A DNA stretch of 64,000 nucleotides from CAXBID01 sp963815305 (GCA_963815305.1 CAWFFW010000001.1:2666001-2730000); one strand, 5' to 3'. Positions 9,715-18,784 are shown, numbered from the stretch's first letter. The notes: generated by a model not told the origin, from the sequence alone. Translations and numbers: made by a program.

Positions 9715-11466
9715 ATGTTGAACCATATAAACTCACCCATAGAACTCCGTCTTTTAAAACAAAAAGACTTACCTCAACTTGCACAAGAATTAAGGAGGTT
9801 TATCATCAATATTATTGCTACAAAAGAAGGCCATTTAGGGGCAAGTTTAGGTGTTGTAGAACTAACTATTGCTCTCCATTATGTTTTTAATACACCATAT
9901 GATCAACTTATTTGGGATGTTGGCCACCAAGCTTATGGTCATAAAATTTTAACAGGTAGAAGAGATAATTTCCATACCAATCGCCAACTTGGAGGAATAA
10001 GCGGATTTCCAAAACGTAGTGAAAGTGACTATGACACTTTTGGGGTTGGACACGCATCAACCTCTATTTCGGCAGCATTAGGAATGGCAATTGCTTCTAA
10101 TCTAAAGGGGGACGCTGATAAACATCATATCGCCGTAATTGGTGATGCTAGTATTGCAGGAGGCATGGCTTTTGAAGGCCTAAACCATGCAGGAGTAACA
10201 GATGCTAATTTATTAGTCATTTTAAATGATAACGCTATTGGTATCGACCCAAGTGTTGGAGCTTTAAAGCAATACTTAACCAATGTAAAAAAAGGTACTC
10301 AAAAGCGAAATAATATCATAAAAGCTTTGAATTTTGATTATTCTGGACCCATTGATGGCCATGATTTAGATAAAATCATTTCAGAATTGAACCGATTAAA
10401 AGACATAAAAGGACCAAAATTTTTACACATCATTACCACTAAAGGAAAAGGTTTAAAACAAGCCGAAAAAGATCAAGTAAAATATCATGCTCCTGGAAAA
10501 TTTGATGCTAAAACGGGAGATTTACATATTAAATCAACGGAAGTTCAAGCCCCCAAGTACCAAGATGTTTTTGGATATACTCTAGTTGAATTAGCCAAAC
10601 AAAATAAAAATATTGTTGGTATTACACCAGCGATGCCTACTGGCAGCTCATTGAAATATATGATGGATGAGATGCCAGAACGCGCTTTTGATGTGGGTAT
10701 TGCTGAACAACATGCCGTAACCTTAGCTGCAGGTATGGCAACACAAGGATTAATTCCGTTTTGCAATATTTACTCTACTTTTTTACAACGGGCTTACGAT
10801 CAAATAATACACGATGTGGCGCTTCAAAAACTACCCGTTATTTTTTGTTTAGACCGCGCTGGTTTGGTTGGAGAAGACGGTGCAACACACCATGGTGTTT
10901 TTGATTTATCGTTTTTACGATGTATCCCAAACCTTATTGTTTTTGCTCCTAGAAATGAAATGGAGTTGCGTAACATTATGTACACTGCACAATTGGGTTT
11001 AGAATTCCCAATCGCTATTAGGTATCCGCGTGGGCGTGGTATTATTTTAGATTGGAAACAATCATTTTCTAAAATTGAGATAGGCGAAGGTGTTCAACTT
11101 CAAGAAGGCACTCGTTTAGCTGTTTTAAGTATTGGAGCTAGTGCTAAAAACATCTCGAAAGCTATTGTAGATTTAAATGTGTCGCATTACGATATGCGTT
11201 TTGTAAAGCCTTTGGATGAAACATTATTGCATACTATTTTTAAACAATATAATACCATTATTACTGTTGAAGACAACGCCATTAAAGGTGGTTTTGGAAG
11301 TGCTATTTTAGAATTCGCTTCTGAAAATGGTTATAAAAATGACATTAACCTTTTAGGAATTTCTGATCATTTTATTGAGCATGGTACTGTTGATGAATTG
11401 CAAAAGTTCGTTGGTTTGGATGTTGAGGGCTTATCGAATTATATAAAGAACATTTTAAAGTTATAG
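9715..11466 (+). CDS. dxs: 1-deoxy-D-xylulose-5-phosphate synthase
   Basis: Thiamine diphosphate enzyme that condenses pyruvate and glyceraldehyde 3-phosphate, the first step of the MEP isoprenoid pathway. The product is 583 residues. Visible motifs are WDVGHQAYGHKILTGRR, the ThDP-binding GDASIAGGMAFEGLN...LNDN, and the transketolase pyrimidine-domain motif DVGIAEQHAVTLAAGMA. It is about 40 residues shorter than E. coli Dxs, as in many flavobacteria. The start follows the -7 box at 9691-9698. The ORF stands alone, divergent from the M36 protease gene. Confidence 0.96.
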   Translation: MLNHINSPIELRLLKQKDLPQLAQELRRFIINIIATKEGHLGASLGVVELTIALHYVFNTPYDQLIWDVGHQAYGHKILTGRRDNFHTNRQLGGISGFPKRSESDYDTFGVGHASTSISAALGMAIASNLKGDADKHHIAVIGDASIAGGMAFEGLNHAGVTDANLLVILNDNAIGIDPSVGALKQYLTNVKKGTQKRNNIIKALNFDYSGPIDGHDLDKIISELNRLKDIKGPKFLHIITTKGKGLKQAEKDQVKYHAPGKFDAKTGDLHIKSTEVQAPKYQDVFGYTLVELAKQNKNIVGITPAMPTGSSLKYMMDEMPERAFDVGIAEQHAVTLAAGMATQGLIPFCNIYSTFLQRAYDQIIHDVALQKLPVIFCLDRAGLVGEDGATHHGVFDLSFLRCIPNLIVFAPRNEMELRNIMYTAQLGLEFPIAIRYPRGRGIILDWKQSFSKIEIGEGVQLQEGTRLAVLSIGASAKNISKAIVDLNVSHYDMRFVKPLDETLLHTIFKQYNTIITVEDNAIKGGFGSAILEFASENGYKNDINLLGISDHFIEHGTVDELQKFVGLDVEGLSNYIKNILKL

Positions 11467-11636
11467 TTTTTTGTTAAAGATTGCAACGGTATCCTTATTA
11501 AAACTTAGAAGAATAAAATTTTTGAGGTATATAATTTGACAGATTAGCACGCCATTCGAGCTCGCAATGACGACTTTAAAAATATATAGTGGAAAGCCCA
11601 AACCTTTTTGGTAACGCCCAACCTCTAAATAGAATT
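11467..11636. repeat. Intergenic region with dispersed repeat fragment
   Basis: 170 bp between convergent dxs and dgt. It contains a CACGCCATTCGAGCTCGCAA stretch of the kind scattered between flavobacterial genes. Bases 11584-11599 (ATATAGTGGAAAGCCC) recur as the exact 16-bp reverse complement at 41098-41113. Probably a small dispersed repeat; no gene. Confidence 0.45.
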
Positions 11637-12977
11637 CTAGAAACTAATCCCTTTAATTTTCTTATACTCCAAAATCGCTTTGCTATCGGAAAGTAGCGAT
11701 ATATAATAACACACACTAGCCAAACGATTATACAAGCTATCATCCTGAGTTTTTATTGTTTTTGGCAATCCTTTTAAAATAAGCTTATCATAATTTGATG
11801 CCGTGTTATTAAACGCATTATTCACCGCAGTTGTATAGGTATTTAATAAGGTATTTAAAACCCCATATCCTGCAATTTCTTTATCGACAACTTCGGTTGA
11901 TTGATAAATGTTTTCGACGCTTATTTTAATAATATCTTTTATTTGCGCTTCATATTTACTTTTATCTAACAAAGCACAATCAAAATCTCCTTTTAAAATT
12001 TCCTCCTCATATTTCATAAAGATTTCTACAGATTCATTAATAAGAGAGCCAATTGCTAAAGCACGTAAATACCCTATGCGATCTTCTTTAGTAGAAAGAG
12101 CATAATAGTTTTCGGGCTTTATATTATTTCTAATTATTTTAGATAAATATTCAAGGGCAAATTCTTCTTGAATGAGCCCTAAATTAATGCCATCTTCAAA
12201 ATCAATGATGGTGTAGCAAATATCGTCAGCCGCTTCTACTAAATATGCTAAGGGATGTCGTGAAAAACTTAAATCTTTTTGACTTCTTTTTAACAATCCT
12301 AATTCATACGCTACATCTATAAAAGCTTCTTTCTCGCTCTGAAAAAAACCATATTTCTTATCTGCAATATGAGTGGTTGGTTTTTTTGGTAACGATTCTT
12401 TTGGATATTTCATAAAAGCACCTAAAGTAGCATAACTTAAACGCAATCCCCCTTGTCGCCCTGCTCTACTTTCCGTTAAAATTTTAAATCCATTTGCATT
12501 GCCTTCAAAATCACATAAATCTTGAAATTCTTTAGGTAATAAATCTTTTTTATACTTCAGTCCATTTCCGGTTTTAAAAAACTCACCAATAGCTTTCTCT
12601 CCTGAATGTCCAAAAGGTGGATTGCCAATATCATGAGCTAAAGCTGCGGCAGCCACAATAGCACCAAAATCATTTGCTTTATACCCATGTATATTTTGTA
12701 AGTGTGGATATTTTTCTAATATTCTTTTTCCTGCAAGTCGCCCTAAAGAACGCCCCACAACACTAACTTCCAAACTATGTGTTAAACGGGTGTGTACAAA
12801 ATCGGTTTGAGATAATGGAATGACTTGGGTTTTATCTTGAAGACTTCTAAATTCTGATGAAAAAATGACACGATCATAATCTACTTCAAAACCCAAACGG
12901 GTTTCGTCTTGTTCTTTTCTTATGCGTTTATTAGTATCGCCAAAGCGTTTTAAGGATAGCAGTTGTTCCCAGTTCAT
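11637..12977 (-). CDS. dgt: dGTP triphosphohydrolase (HD superfamily)
   Basis: Hydrolyses dGTP (or dNTPs) to deoxynucleoside and triphosphate. The product is 446 residues with the HD-domain metal ligands in FVHTRLTHSLEVS and AHDIGNPPFGHSGEKAI, and the conserved AADDICYTIIDFEDGI further on. N-terminal RFGDTNKR and FSSEFRSLQDKTQV match Dgt-like proteins. Single gene, convergent with dxs. Confidence 0.93.
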   Translation of the reverse strand: MNWEQLLSLKRFGDTNKRIRKEQDETRLGFEVDYDRVIFSSEFRSLQDKTQVIPLSQTDFVHTRLTHSLEVSVVGRSLGRLAGKRILEKYPHLQNIHGYKANDFGAIVAAAALAHDIGNPPFGHSGEKAIGEFFKTGNGLKYKKDLLPKEFQDLCDFEGNANGFKILTESRAGRQGGLRLSYATLGAFMKYPKESLPKKPTTHIADKKYGFFQSEKEAFIDVAYELGLLKRSQKDLSFSRHPLAYLVEAADDICYTIIDFEDGINLGLIQEEFALEYLSKIIRNNIKPENYYALSTKEDRIGYLRALAIGSLINESVEIFMKYEEEILKGDFDCALLDKSKYEAQIKDIIKISVENIYQSTEVVDKEIAGYGVLNTLLNTYTTAVNNAFNNTASNYDKLILKGLPKTIKTQDDSLYNRLASVCYYISLLSDSKAILEYKKIKGISF

Positions 12978-13038
12978 TTTTAAAATTTAAGAACAAGCAA
13001 GATAACTAAATTTAGTAAAATCAAAGGTCTAATTTGTT

Positions 13039-13114
13039 AACACTAACGTAACACAATAATCACTTTTGTTTAATGATTAGATAACATTGAAATAAACGTA
13101 ATACTAGTTATTTG
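13039..13114 (+). promoter_or_regulatory. 11-bp-phased direct repeats and -7 element upstream of 13137 gene
   Basis: AACACT (13039), AACACA (13050) and AACATT (13083) all start in the same 11-bp register (13083-13050 = 33). The last repeat is followed after exactly 18 bp by GTTATTTG (13107-13114), which keeps the TTTG of the Bacteroidota -7 box. The same AACATY-N18-nnnnTTTG layout occurs before the 13846 and 18785 genes. An OmpR/PhoB-type operator is inferred. Confidence 0.5.
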
Positions 13115-13136
13115 CATAATTATATTTCAGCTATAT

Positions 13137-13541
13137 ATGAAACAACTTTTAACTTTAGTTTTACTTGTATTCTCAACATTAACCTTTGCCCAAGGAACAG
13201 GGTTTGTAATTGGCACTATATTAGATAAGGAATTGGAAAACAATCCCTTAGCTTTTGCTAATGTGCAAGTTAAAGGCACTGATATTCTTTCTACAACCGA
13301 TTTATCTGGACTTTTTCTTATTGAAAACCTTGAAGCTGGTGATTACACGTTAACTTGTAATTTCGTTGGATATGAAACTAAAGAAATTAAAATCACTGTT
13401 TCTCCTGAAAAACCTGTAGAAGTAAAATTAGCTTTGGGTGCTAAAACTTTTTCTTTGATTGGTTTAGCTTTAAATGAAAACATTCAAACTAAAAATGAGA
13501 ATGTTTCTGAAATCAATAAAGTTCAAACTACCCAGCTTTAA
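13137..13541 (+). CDS. Exported stand-alone CarboxypepD_reg-like domain protein
   Basis: 134 residues: signal peptide ending TFAQ, then one CarboxypepD_reg-like beta-sandwich domain (TILDKELENNPLAFANVQVK ... GDYTLTCNFVGYETKEIKI), then a polar tail. The domain is clearly related to the N-terminal extension of the TonB receptor at 15245 (EPMAFANVIVKGT ... FSYVGYETKEI), but here no plug or barrel follows and the frame ends in a normal stop. It may be periplasmic and work with that receptor, or may have arisen from an N-terminal duplication. It precedes a beta-helix lipoprotein and shares its apparent operator type. Confidence 0.8.
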   Translation: MKQLLTLVLLVFSTLTFAQGTGFVIGTILDKELENNPLAFANVQVKGTDILSTTDLSGLFLIENLEAGDYTLTCNFVGYETKEIKITVSPEKPVEVKLALGAKTFSLIGLALNENIQTKNENVSEINKVQTTQL

Positions 13542-13716
13542 ATAAGATTTTTCATTCTAATTGCTCTCCCTACTCTTGTATTAAAAACAATCTGTAAAAT
13601 AAATATATTACATGTATTCTAAGTTTTATTAAAACATCATTCCATTAGGTATTATTTTTTTACATTTTTAATGTTAAGAAATTGTTTTCAATGCATGTCA
13701 ATAATATCTTTCACAT

Positions 13717-13792
13717 AACAATATAATAACCCTCATGTTACTGTTCTTTAATCTTTGCATAACATCATATTTATAAAGTCTCCCTTTCTTTG
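13717..13792 (+). promoter_or_regulatory. 11-bp-phased repeats and -7 element upstream of beta-helix lipoprotein gene
   Basis: Hexamers in one 11-bp register: AACAAT (13717), AACCCT (13728), TACTGT (13739), AATCTT (13750), AACATC (13761). The final one is 18 bp before TTTCTTTG (13785-13792), a one-mismatch match to TAnnTTTG. The middle repeats are degenerate, so this site is weaker than those near 18.6 kb. The rest of the 13542-13845 intergenic region shows nothing else. Confidence 0.4.
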
Positions 13793-13845
13793 CAGAAATA
13801 ATAACAACTAAAAATTACGAAAAAAATTATCTAAAAATTATTCTC

Positions 13846-15177
13846 ATGAAAAAATTACTTTTAACACTTTTAATTTCATCTTCTTTAGTTTTTACTGGAT
13901 GTTTTAAAGATGATGACACACCCATAGTTATTGAAGAAATTACAATAATCAATGGAGGCGGCGGAGGCGGCGGAAACACACCTTCGGGAGCCGAAATTGT
14001 AGTAAAAGCTGGTGGTATTGCACTTGATGAAACTTGGACAAACGATAAAATTTACGAATTAGACAGAAGGGTAGTTGTACAAGATGGTGTTACATTAACC
14101 ATTGAAGCAGGTACAATTATAAAAGGTAGAGCTGGTACTAGTTCTTTAGCGTCTGCTTTAATTGTTGCCAGAGGTGGAAAGCTTAATGCAGTAGGTACAG
14201 CGGCGAATCCTATTATATTTACTTCAACAAGTGATAATATTGACGTTGGTGAGACTGCTGGAACTAACCTAAACTCCAATAATAGAGGGCTTTGGGGAGG
14301 ACTAATTGTATTAGGTAAAGCGCCTTGTTCTTTGAGAGGTGATTTAGTGGAAACTCAAATTGAAGGAATTCCTGCTGATGATACGTTCGGTTTATATGGT
14401 GGAACAGTTGCTGATGATAATTCAGGTACAATGCGATACATTTCTATACGCCATGGTGGTACTTTAATAGGTGAAGGAAACGAAATAAATGGTTTAACTC
14501 TTGGTGGTGTTGGTTCTGGTACTACTATCGACAATATTGAAGTTGTTGCAAATGTTGATGATGGTATTGAGTTTTTTGGTGGAACTGTAAATGCTACAAA
14601 TTTATTAGTTTGGGCTGTTGGAGATGATGGTTTAGATATTGATCAAGCTTATTCTGGAACTATTGATAACGCTGTTGTTGTCTTGGGTGCCGCATCTGAC
14701 CATGCTTTAGAAATTGACGGTAGAGAAGGAACAGCTCCTGGAGCTTTTACCATGCAAAATATCACTCTTTTAGGAAACTTAGAAACTTCAAATGGTGAGT
14801 ATGCCGACTTTAGAAGTAGAGCTACAGGAACGGTACAAAATGTTTTTGCGAAAGGCTTTAAAAATAATTCTGATGTTGAGTTAGATAACAATTCGGTTTC
14901 TCAAAACTACCTAGACGGCTTAATTACATTTGCTAAATGGGAAATAGTTGGATTTAACAATAGTGTATTTGTTGAAAAAGTAGGTTGTGCGCAAAACTGT
15001 GATGATACAGATGAAACAAACGATATTCCAGAAAATAAAATCATTTTAGCACCAACATTTACAGAGAGGGCTGCTGCTTGGACTACTCAAGTTACAGATG
15101 GTGCACAAACTGTAGGAGCTAATACAGCTAATCTTAGCTGGACTTATGCTAATGCAGCTGGAGGTTTAGGCTTCTAA
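13846..15177 (+). CDS. Surface/periplasmic beta-helix lipoprotein
   Basis: 443 residues. The N-terminus has a lipoprotein signal with lipobox FTGC (Cys19) followed by KDDD, which is typical of outer-membrane lipoproteins in Bacteroidota. A glycine run (GGGGGGG) links to repeats of the right-handed beta-helix type (VTLTIEAGTIIKGR, GGLIVLGKAP, YISIRHGG, IDNIEVVANVDDGIEFFGG). It is adjacent to the TonB receptor at 15245; the pair recurs in flavobacteria as far as I know the family. Database names such as multidrug transporter for this family are misleading. Substrate unknown; phosphate-containing ligands are a guess based on the neighbouring PiT gene and operator repeats. Confidence 0.85.
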   Translation: MKKLLLTLLISSSLVFTGCFKDDDTPIVIEEITIINGGGGGGGNTPSGAEIVVKAGGIALDETWTNDKIYELDRRVVVQDGVTLTIEAGTIIKGRAGTSSLASALIVARGGKLNAVGTAANPIIFTSTSDNIDVGETAGTNLNSNNRGLWGGLIVLGKAPCSLRGDLVETQIEGIPADDTFGLYGGTVADDNSGTMRYISIRHGGTLIGEGNEINGLTLGGVGSGTTIDNIEVVANVDDGIEFFGGTVNATNLLVWAVGDDGLDIDQAYSGTIDNAVVVLGAASDHALEIDGREGTAPGAFTMQNITLLGNLETSNGEYADFRSRATGTVQNVFAKGFKNNSDVELDNNSVSQNYLDGLITFAKWEIVGFNNSVFVEKVGCAQNCDDTDETNDIPENKIILAPTFTERAAAWTTQVTDGAQTVGANTANLSWTYANAAGGLGF

Positions 15178-15199
15178 AAAAGATTTTTTTTAATAAATT

Positions 15200-15232
15200 A
15201 ATACTACTGCTTATCTTATAAGCAGTAGTATT
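15200..15232 (+). promoter_or_regulatory. Perfect 15-bp hairpin between lipoprotein and TonB receptor genes
   Basis: AATACTACTGCTTAT and its exact reverse complement (15218-15232) are separated by a 3-nt loop. The hairpin ends 12 bp before the receptor ATG at 15245. There is no long T-run after it, so it may be an RNA-stability or translation-tuning element rather than a full terminator. Confidence 0.55.
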
Positions 15233-15244
15233 TAAATAATATAT

Positions 15245-18082
15245 ATGAAAAATATTTATATATTCTTTTTACTGTTTTTTGGTTCTTATTTAGCTGGATT
15301 TTCTCAATCAGGCACGCTTGCAGGTAATATAATTGACGGCGAATACAATAATGAGCCAATGGCTTTTGCCAACGTAATAGTTAAAGGTACTACAATTGGT
15401 ACAACATCAGATTTTGATGGTAAATACCAATTAAATTTAGACCCAGGGACTTACATAATTATATTCTCTTATGTAGGATATGAAACAAAGGAAATTAGTG
15501 ATGTTGTCATTAAATCTGGACAGGTTTTTGATTTGGACGTTACGTTAACGGCAAATTCTTTAGATGAAGTAGTTATAACCACTAGTGTAAAAAGGAATAC
15601 TGAAAATGCTGTTCTGAATATTCAGAAAAAATCGGTTACTCTTTTAGATGGTTTATCCGCACAAAGTATTAAATCAAGTGGCGCTGGCAATTTGGCAAGT
15701 GCTATAAAAAGTGTACCTGGTGTATCAATAGAAGGTGGTAAATATGTATATGTAAGAGGTCTTGGAGATCGTTACACAAAATCTACTTTAAACGGCGTAG
15801 ATATTCCTGGATTAGATCCAGATAGGAATACTATTCAAATGGATATTTTCCCAACTAGTATTTTAGATAACATTATTGTTATTAAATCTGCAGCAGCTGA
15901 ATATCCTGCTGATTTTACTGGTGGTGTTGTTGACATTGTTACTAAAGATTTTCCAACGAAATTTGAAGCATCAATTTCATTAGGGACAGGTTTTAATCCA
16001 GATATGCACTATAACGACAATTACCTCAACGGTTCTGGAAGTCCTACAGATTTTTGGGGATATGATGATGGTACAAGAAATTTACAAATAAATAGATATC
16101 AACCTATACCTGGTACATTTGAGAATAGAGGCTTATTAACCTCATTAACTAGTCGATTCGATAGCGAGTTAAGAGCTGAGCAAAGTACTAGTAATCCTAA
16201 TTTCGATTTTGGACTTACAGTTGGAGATCAATTCTCAGTTGGCGATAATAAAAAACTTGGATACCTAGCATCTTTCTCTTATAAGAATAGTACAACGTTT
16301 TATGACAATAGGGTTGATGGTGCATTTGCTTTAAATGCTAACGATTTATCTGAAACTGAACTTGTAATTGATAGAATCTCTGAAGGTAGTGAAGGTATTA
16401 ATAATATACTTTTAAACGGTCTTGTTGGGTTAACCTTTAAAACTCAAAGATCAAAATATAAAGTTAATGTATTGCATATTCAAAATGGTGAATCTTCAGG
16501 AGGTTTCTTCAATCAAAATATAGCACAAGCTGGTTCTGGTACTGGTGGAGGAGTTGAGCCTCTTACAAAAGATGCCATAACTTATACAGAGCGTTCTATA
16601 ACAAACCTTTTAATAAATGGTGATCATTCGTTTGGTGCTAAAAATGATTGGGATTTCGAATGGAAATTATCTCCAACTTTTGCTAAGGTTTATGATAAAG
16701 ACCACAGGGTTACTCCTTTACAAGAAAGTGATAATGGCGAGTTTTTTGTTTCTCCATCAGCAGCTACTTTTCCAATTCGTATTTGGAGATGGCTAAATGA
16801 GGAGAGTTGGGCGTCAAAATTCGATTTTAGTAAAAAATATGAATTGGGTGGAAGGCCAGCTAAAGTAAAATTTGGAGGAGGTTACACTTACAAGTTTAGA
16901 GATTTCAGTATTGACGATTATACGTTTAATAATAACGGTGCTGAAGTAGTAGATGGAAACCCAAACAATTTACTTGCTCCCGAAAATATATGGAGTAGAG
17001 ATAATAGTGTTGATGGTACGTTCTTAATCTCTGGAGATATTTTTAATGCGGGTGATGCTTATGAAGGTGAGCAAAATATTGCTGCAACATACGTTTCTAA
17101 TGAGTTTAATGTAAGTGAAAAACTAAAAGCAATTTTAGGTTTAAGAGCCGAAATTTTCACGTCTTACTACACAGGAAGAAATAATACCACTGGTGATGAT
17201 TTTCTTAGATTAAAAGTAATTGATAAACAGGATTTATTCCCATCTGCTAACCTTATTTATGCTGTGGGTGAAGAGTCTAATATTAGAACATCTTATTATA
17301 AAACTACAGCTCGTCCTTCATTTAAAGAAGCTTCATTTGTGCAAATTTTTGATCCTATTACAGATAGGTTATTCATTGGTAATATTAATCTAAAACCAAC
17401 CTATGTTGATAACTTCGATTTAAGGTTTGAGCGTTTTGGTGATGCTGGACAAATGTTTGCCATAAGTGGTTTTTACAAAAAGTTTGAAGACCCTATTGAA
17501 AAATCATTCTTTGCTTCTGCACCAACACAATTAACCGTTGCCAATTTAGGTAGTGCTGATGTTTATGGCGGTGAAATTGAGTTTAGACAAAACTTAGGTT
17601 TTATTTTAGAGAGTTTGAAAAACTTAAAATTTACACTTAACGCCTCTGTAACAGAATCTGAGTTAACTATGTCTGATGGTGAGTTTAATTCAAGACTTGG
17701 TAGCGCCAGGGTTGGTCAAACTATTGATAGAAAAAGACAATTACAAGGTCAATCCCCATTTTTAATAAACGCAAGTTTAAATTACACTAATGATGAAAAA
17801 GGTTTACAAACTGGTTTATTTTTCAACATGCAAGGTGAAACTTTAGAGGTGGTTGGATTAGGTGGTGTTCCAGATGTATTTACATTACCTTTTGAAAGTT
17901 TAAATTTTACATTTAATAAAGCATTTGGTGAAAACAAGAAATCTTCAATAGATGTTAAAGTCTCAAACATTTTAGGAGCTGAAAGAGAAAGTGTTTTTCA
18001 ATCTTTTCAAGCAGAAGACCGAGTTTTTTCTTTAAGACAACCAGGAACTGAGTTCTCAATAGGCTATAGTTACAAGTTCTAA
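15245..18082 (+). CDS. TonB-dependent receptor with CarboxypepD_reg extension
   Basis: Outer-membrane active transporter, 945 residues. A signal peptide (LLFFGSYLAGFSQ) is followed by a CarboxypepD_reg domain (residues about 22-110), a plug with SVPGVSIEGGKYVYVRGLGD and NGVDIPGLDPDRNTIQMDIF, and a beta-barrel ending in FSIGYSYKF with a terminal aromatic. It lies 67 bp after the beta-helix lipoprotein gene and is probably co-transcribed through the 15200-15232 hairpin. The plug type differs from SusC (no SusD nearby). Substrate is unknown; context (shared operator type, PiT gene) suggests a phosphorus-related role as an inference only. Confidence 0.94.
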   Translation: MKNIYIFFLLFFGSYLAGFSQSGTLAGNIIDGEYNNEPMAFANVIVKGTTIGTTSDFDGKYQLNLDPGTYIIIFSYVGYETKEISDVVIKSGQVFDLDVTLTANSLDEVVITTSVKRNTENAVLNIQKKSVTLLDGLSAQSIKSSGAGNLASAIKSVPGVSIEGGKYVYVRGLGDRYTKSTLNGVDIPGLDPDRNTIQMDIFPTSILDNIIVIKSAAAEYPADFTGGVVDIVTKDFPTKFEASISLGTGFNPDMHYNDNYLNGSGSPTDFWGYDDGTRNLQINRYQPIPGTFENRGLLTSLTSRFDSELRAEQSTSNPNFDFGLTVGDQFSVGDNKKLGYLASFSYKNSTTFYDNRVDGAFALNANDLSETELVIDRISEGSEGINNILLNGLVGLTFKTQRSKYKVNVLHIQNGESSGGFFNQNIAQAGSGTGGGVEPLTKDAITYTERSITNLLINGDHSFGAKNDWDFEWKLSPTFAKVYDKDHRVTPLQESDNGEFFVSPSAATFPIRIWRWLNEESWASKFDFSKKYELGGRPAKVKFGGGYTYKFRDFSIDDYTFNNNGAEVVDGNPNNLLAPENIWSRDNSVDGTFLISGDIFNAGDAYEGEQNIAATYVSNEFNVSEKLKAILGLRAEIFTSYYTGRNNTTGDDFLRLKVIDKQDLFPSANLIYAVGEESNIRTSYYKTTARPSFKEASFVQIFDPITDRLFIGNINLKPTYVDNFDLRFERFGDAGQMFAISGFYKKFEDPIEKSFFASAPTQLTVANLGSADVYGGEIEFRQNLGFILESLKNLKFTLNASVTESELTMSDGEFNSRLGSARVGQTIDRKRQLQGQSPFLINASLNYTNDEKGLQTGLFFNMQGETLEVVGLGGVPDVFTLPFESLNFTFNKAFGENKKSSIDVKVSNILGAERESVFQSFQAEDRVFSLRQPGTEFSIGYSYKF

Positions 18083-18098
18083 TTTCAATTTTTGATAT

Positions 18099-18131
18099 AA
18101 AAAAAGCTCCTAAAAATAGGAGCTTTTTTTA
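18099..18131. terminator. Bidirectional terminator between TonB receptor and YwqK-like gene
   Basis: GCTCCTA / TAGGAGC stem with A-run before and T-run after, in the gap between the convergent ends of the receptor (18082) and the 18151 gene. It can serve both strands. Confidence 0.8.
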
Positions 18132-18150
18132 TTAATTATTTTTCTATAAT

Positions 18151-18504
18151 TTAAATACCACTTTTAGTATCATTAATTTCTGCAATATTAGTTATCTTAG
18201 AATCAATATAACTTACTTCATTAGCTGTTCCATTAGCCCAAAAAGTCCATTTACCAATTTTTTTGCCATTTTCATAACTACCAATAGCAAGTTTATTTCC
18301 TTTTATATCGTAACTAGTCCAAGTTCCATGTAATTTTCCTTCTTTATTAAAAGTACCTACCTGTTGCACACTCCCATCTGCATAATAATAAGTAGCCTCA
18401 ACTAAATCTTTCTTTTGTACGTGCTTAACCTTTTGAGTATTCTCTTGTGCCAAAACTGAACTACCAATAAACACAAATACTAGTATTAAGATATATTTTT
18501 TCAT
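18151..18504 (-). CDS. Exported MORN/YwqK-like repeat protein
   Basis: 117 residues with a signal peptide ending SVLAQ. The mature part has two or three YwqK/MORN-type repeats (YYADGSVQQVGTFNKEGKLH, GTWTSYDIKGNKLAIGSY, ENGKKIGKWTFW). Such proteins are often labelled toxin-antitoxin YwqK family, but nothing here points to a toxin. The promoter region carries a TATATTTG -7 box (18537-18544) and four 11-bp-spaced repeats, suggesting shared control with the PiT gene. Confidence 0.8.
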   Translation of the reverse strand: MKKYILILVFVFIGSSVLAQENTQKVKHVQKKDLVEATYYYADGSVQQVGTFNKEGKLHGTWTSYDIKGNKLAIGSYENGKKIGKWTFWANGTANEVSYIDSKITNIAEINDTKSGI

Positions 18505-18536
18505 TTTATGTGGGGTTTTAATTAATAATAACTTTA

Positions 18537-18544
18537 CAAATATA
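18537..18544 (-). promoter_or_regulatory. -7 box of the YwqK-like gene
   Basis: Minus-strand TATATTTG, an exact TAnnTTTG match, 33 bp upstream of the ATG at 18504. The repeat array begins 10 bp further upstream (18555), the position expected for an activator that replaces the -33 element. Confidence 0.6.
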
Positions 18545-18554
18545 TTATTTATTT

Positions 18555-18593
18555 TACATTATCGCAACATTTACATAACATTAATTTAACATT
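18555..18593. promoter_or_regulatory. Four tandem 11-bp repeats (Pho-box-like operator)
   Basis: TACATT at 18555, AACATT at 18566, AACATT at 18577 and AACATT at 18588: four hexamers each starting exactly 11 bp apart. PhoB (E. coli), PhoP (B. subtilis, TT(A/C/T)ACA with N5) and SphR boxes have this 11-bp period. The array lies between the divergent YwqK-like gene and the PiT transporter gene. The regulator itself is not in the window. Confidence 0.65.
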
Positions 18594-18714
18594 AAGGATT
18601 TAAAGTACTTAATTTCAATAGTTTGTATAAAATAAAAAGCTCGAAAACGGTATTGAGTATCAATAAATTTAGGTCGTTAAAGCATACATTATTAGCATAA
18701 ATTGAAAAGAACAT

Positions 18715-18757
18715 AACATTTCCGTAACATTGTGTTCGATTTAAAATTCGACATTTG
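18715..18757 (+). promoter_or_regulatory. 11-bp repeat pair and -7 element of the PiT gene
   Basis: AACATT at 18715 and 18726 (11 bp apart), then 18 bp, then GACATTTG (18750-18757), a one-mismatch -7 box 27 bp before the ATG at 18785. The spacing from last repeat to -7 element equals that before the 13137 and 13846 genes. Confidence 0.6.
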
Positions 18758-18784
18758 TTTTTAATATTTTTTGACATTATTTAA

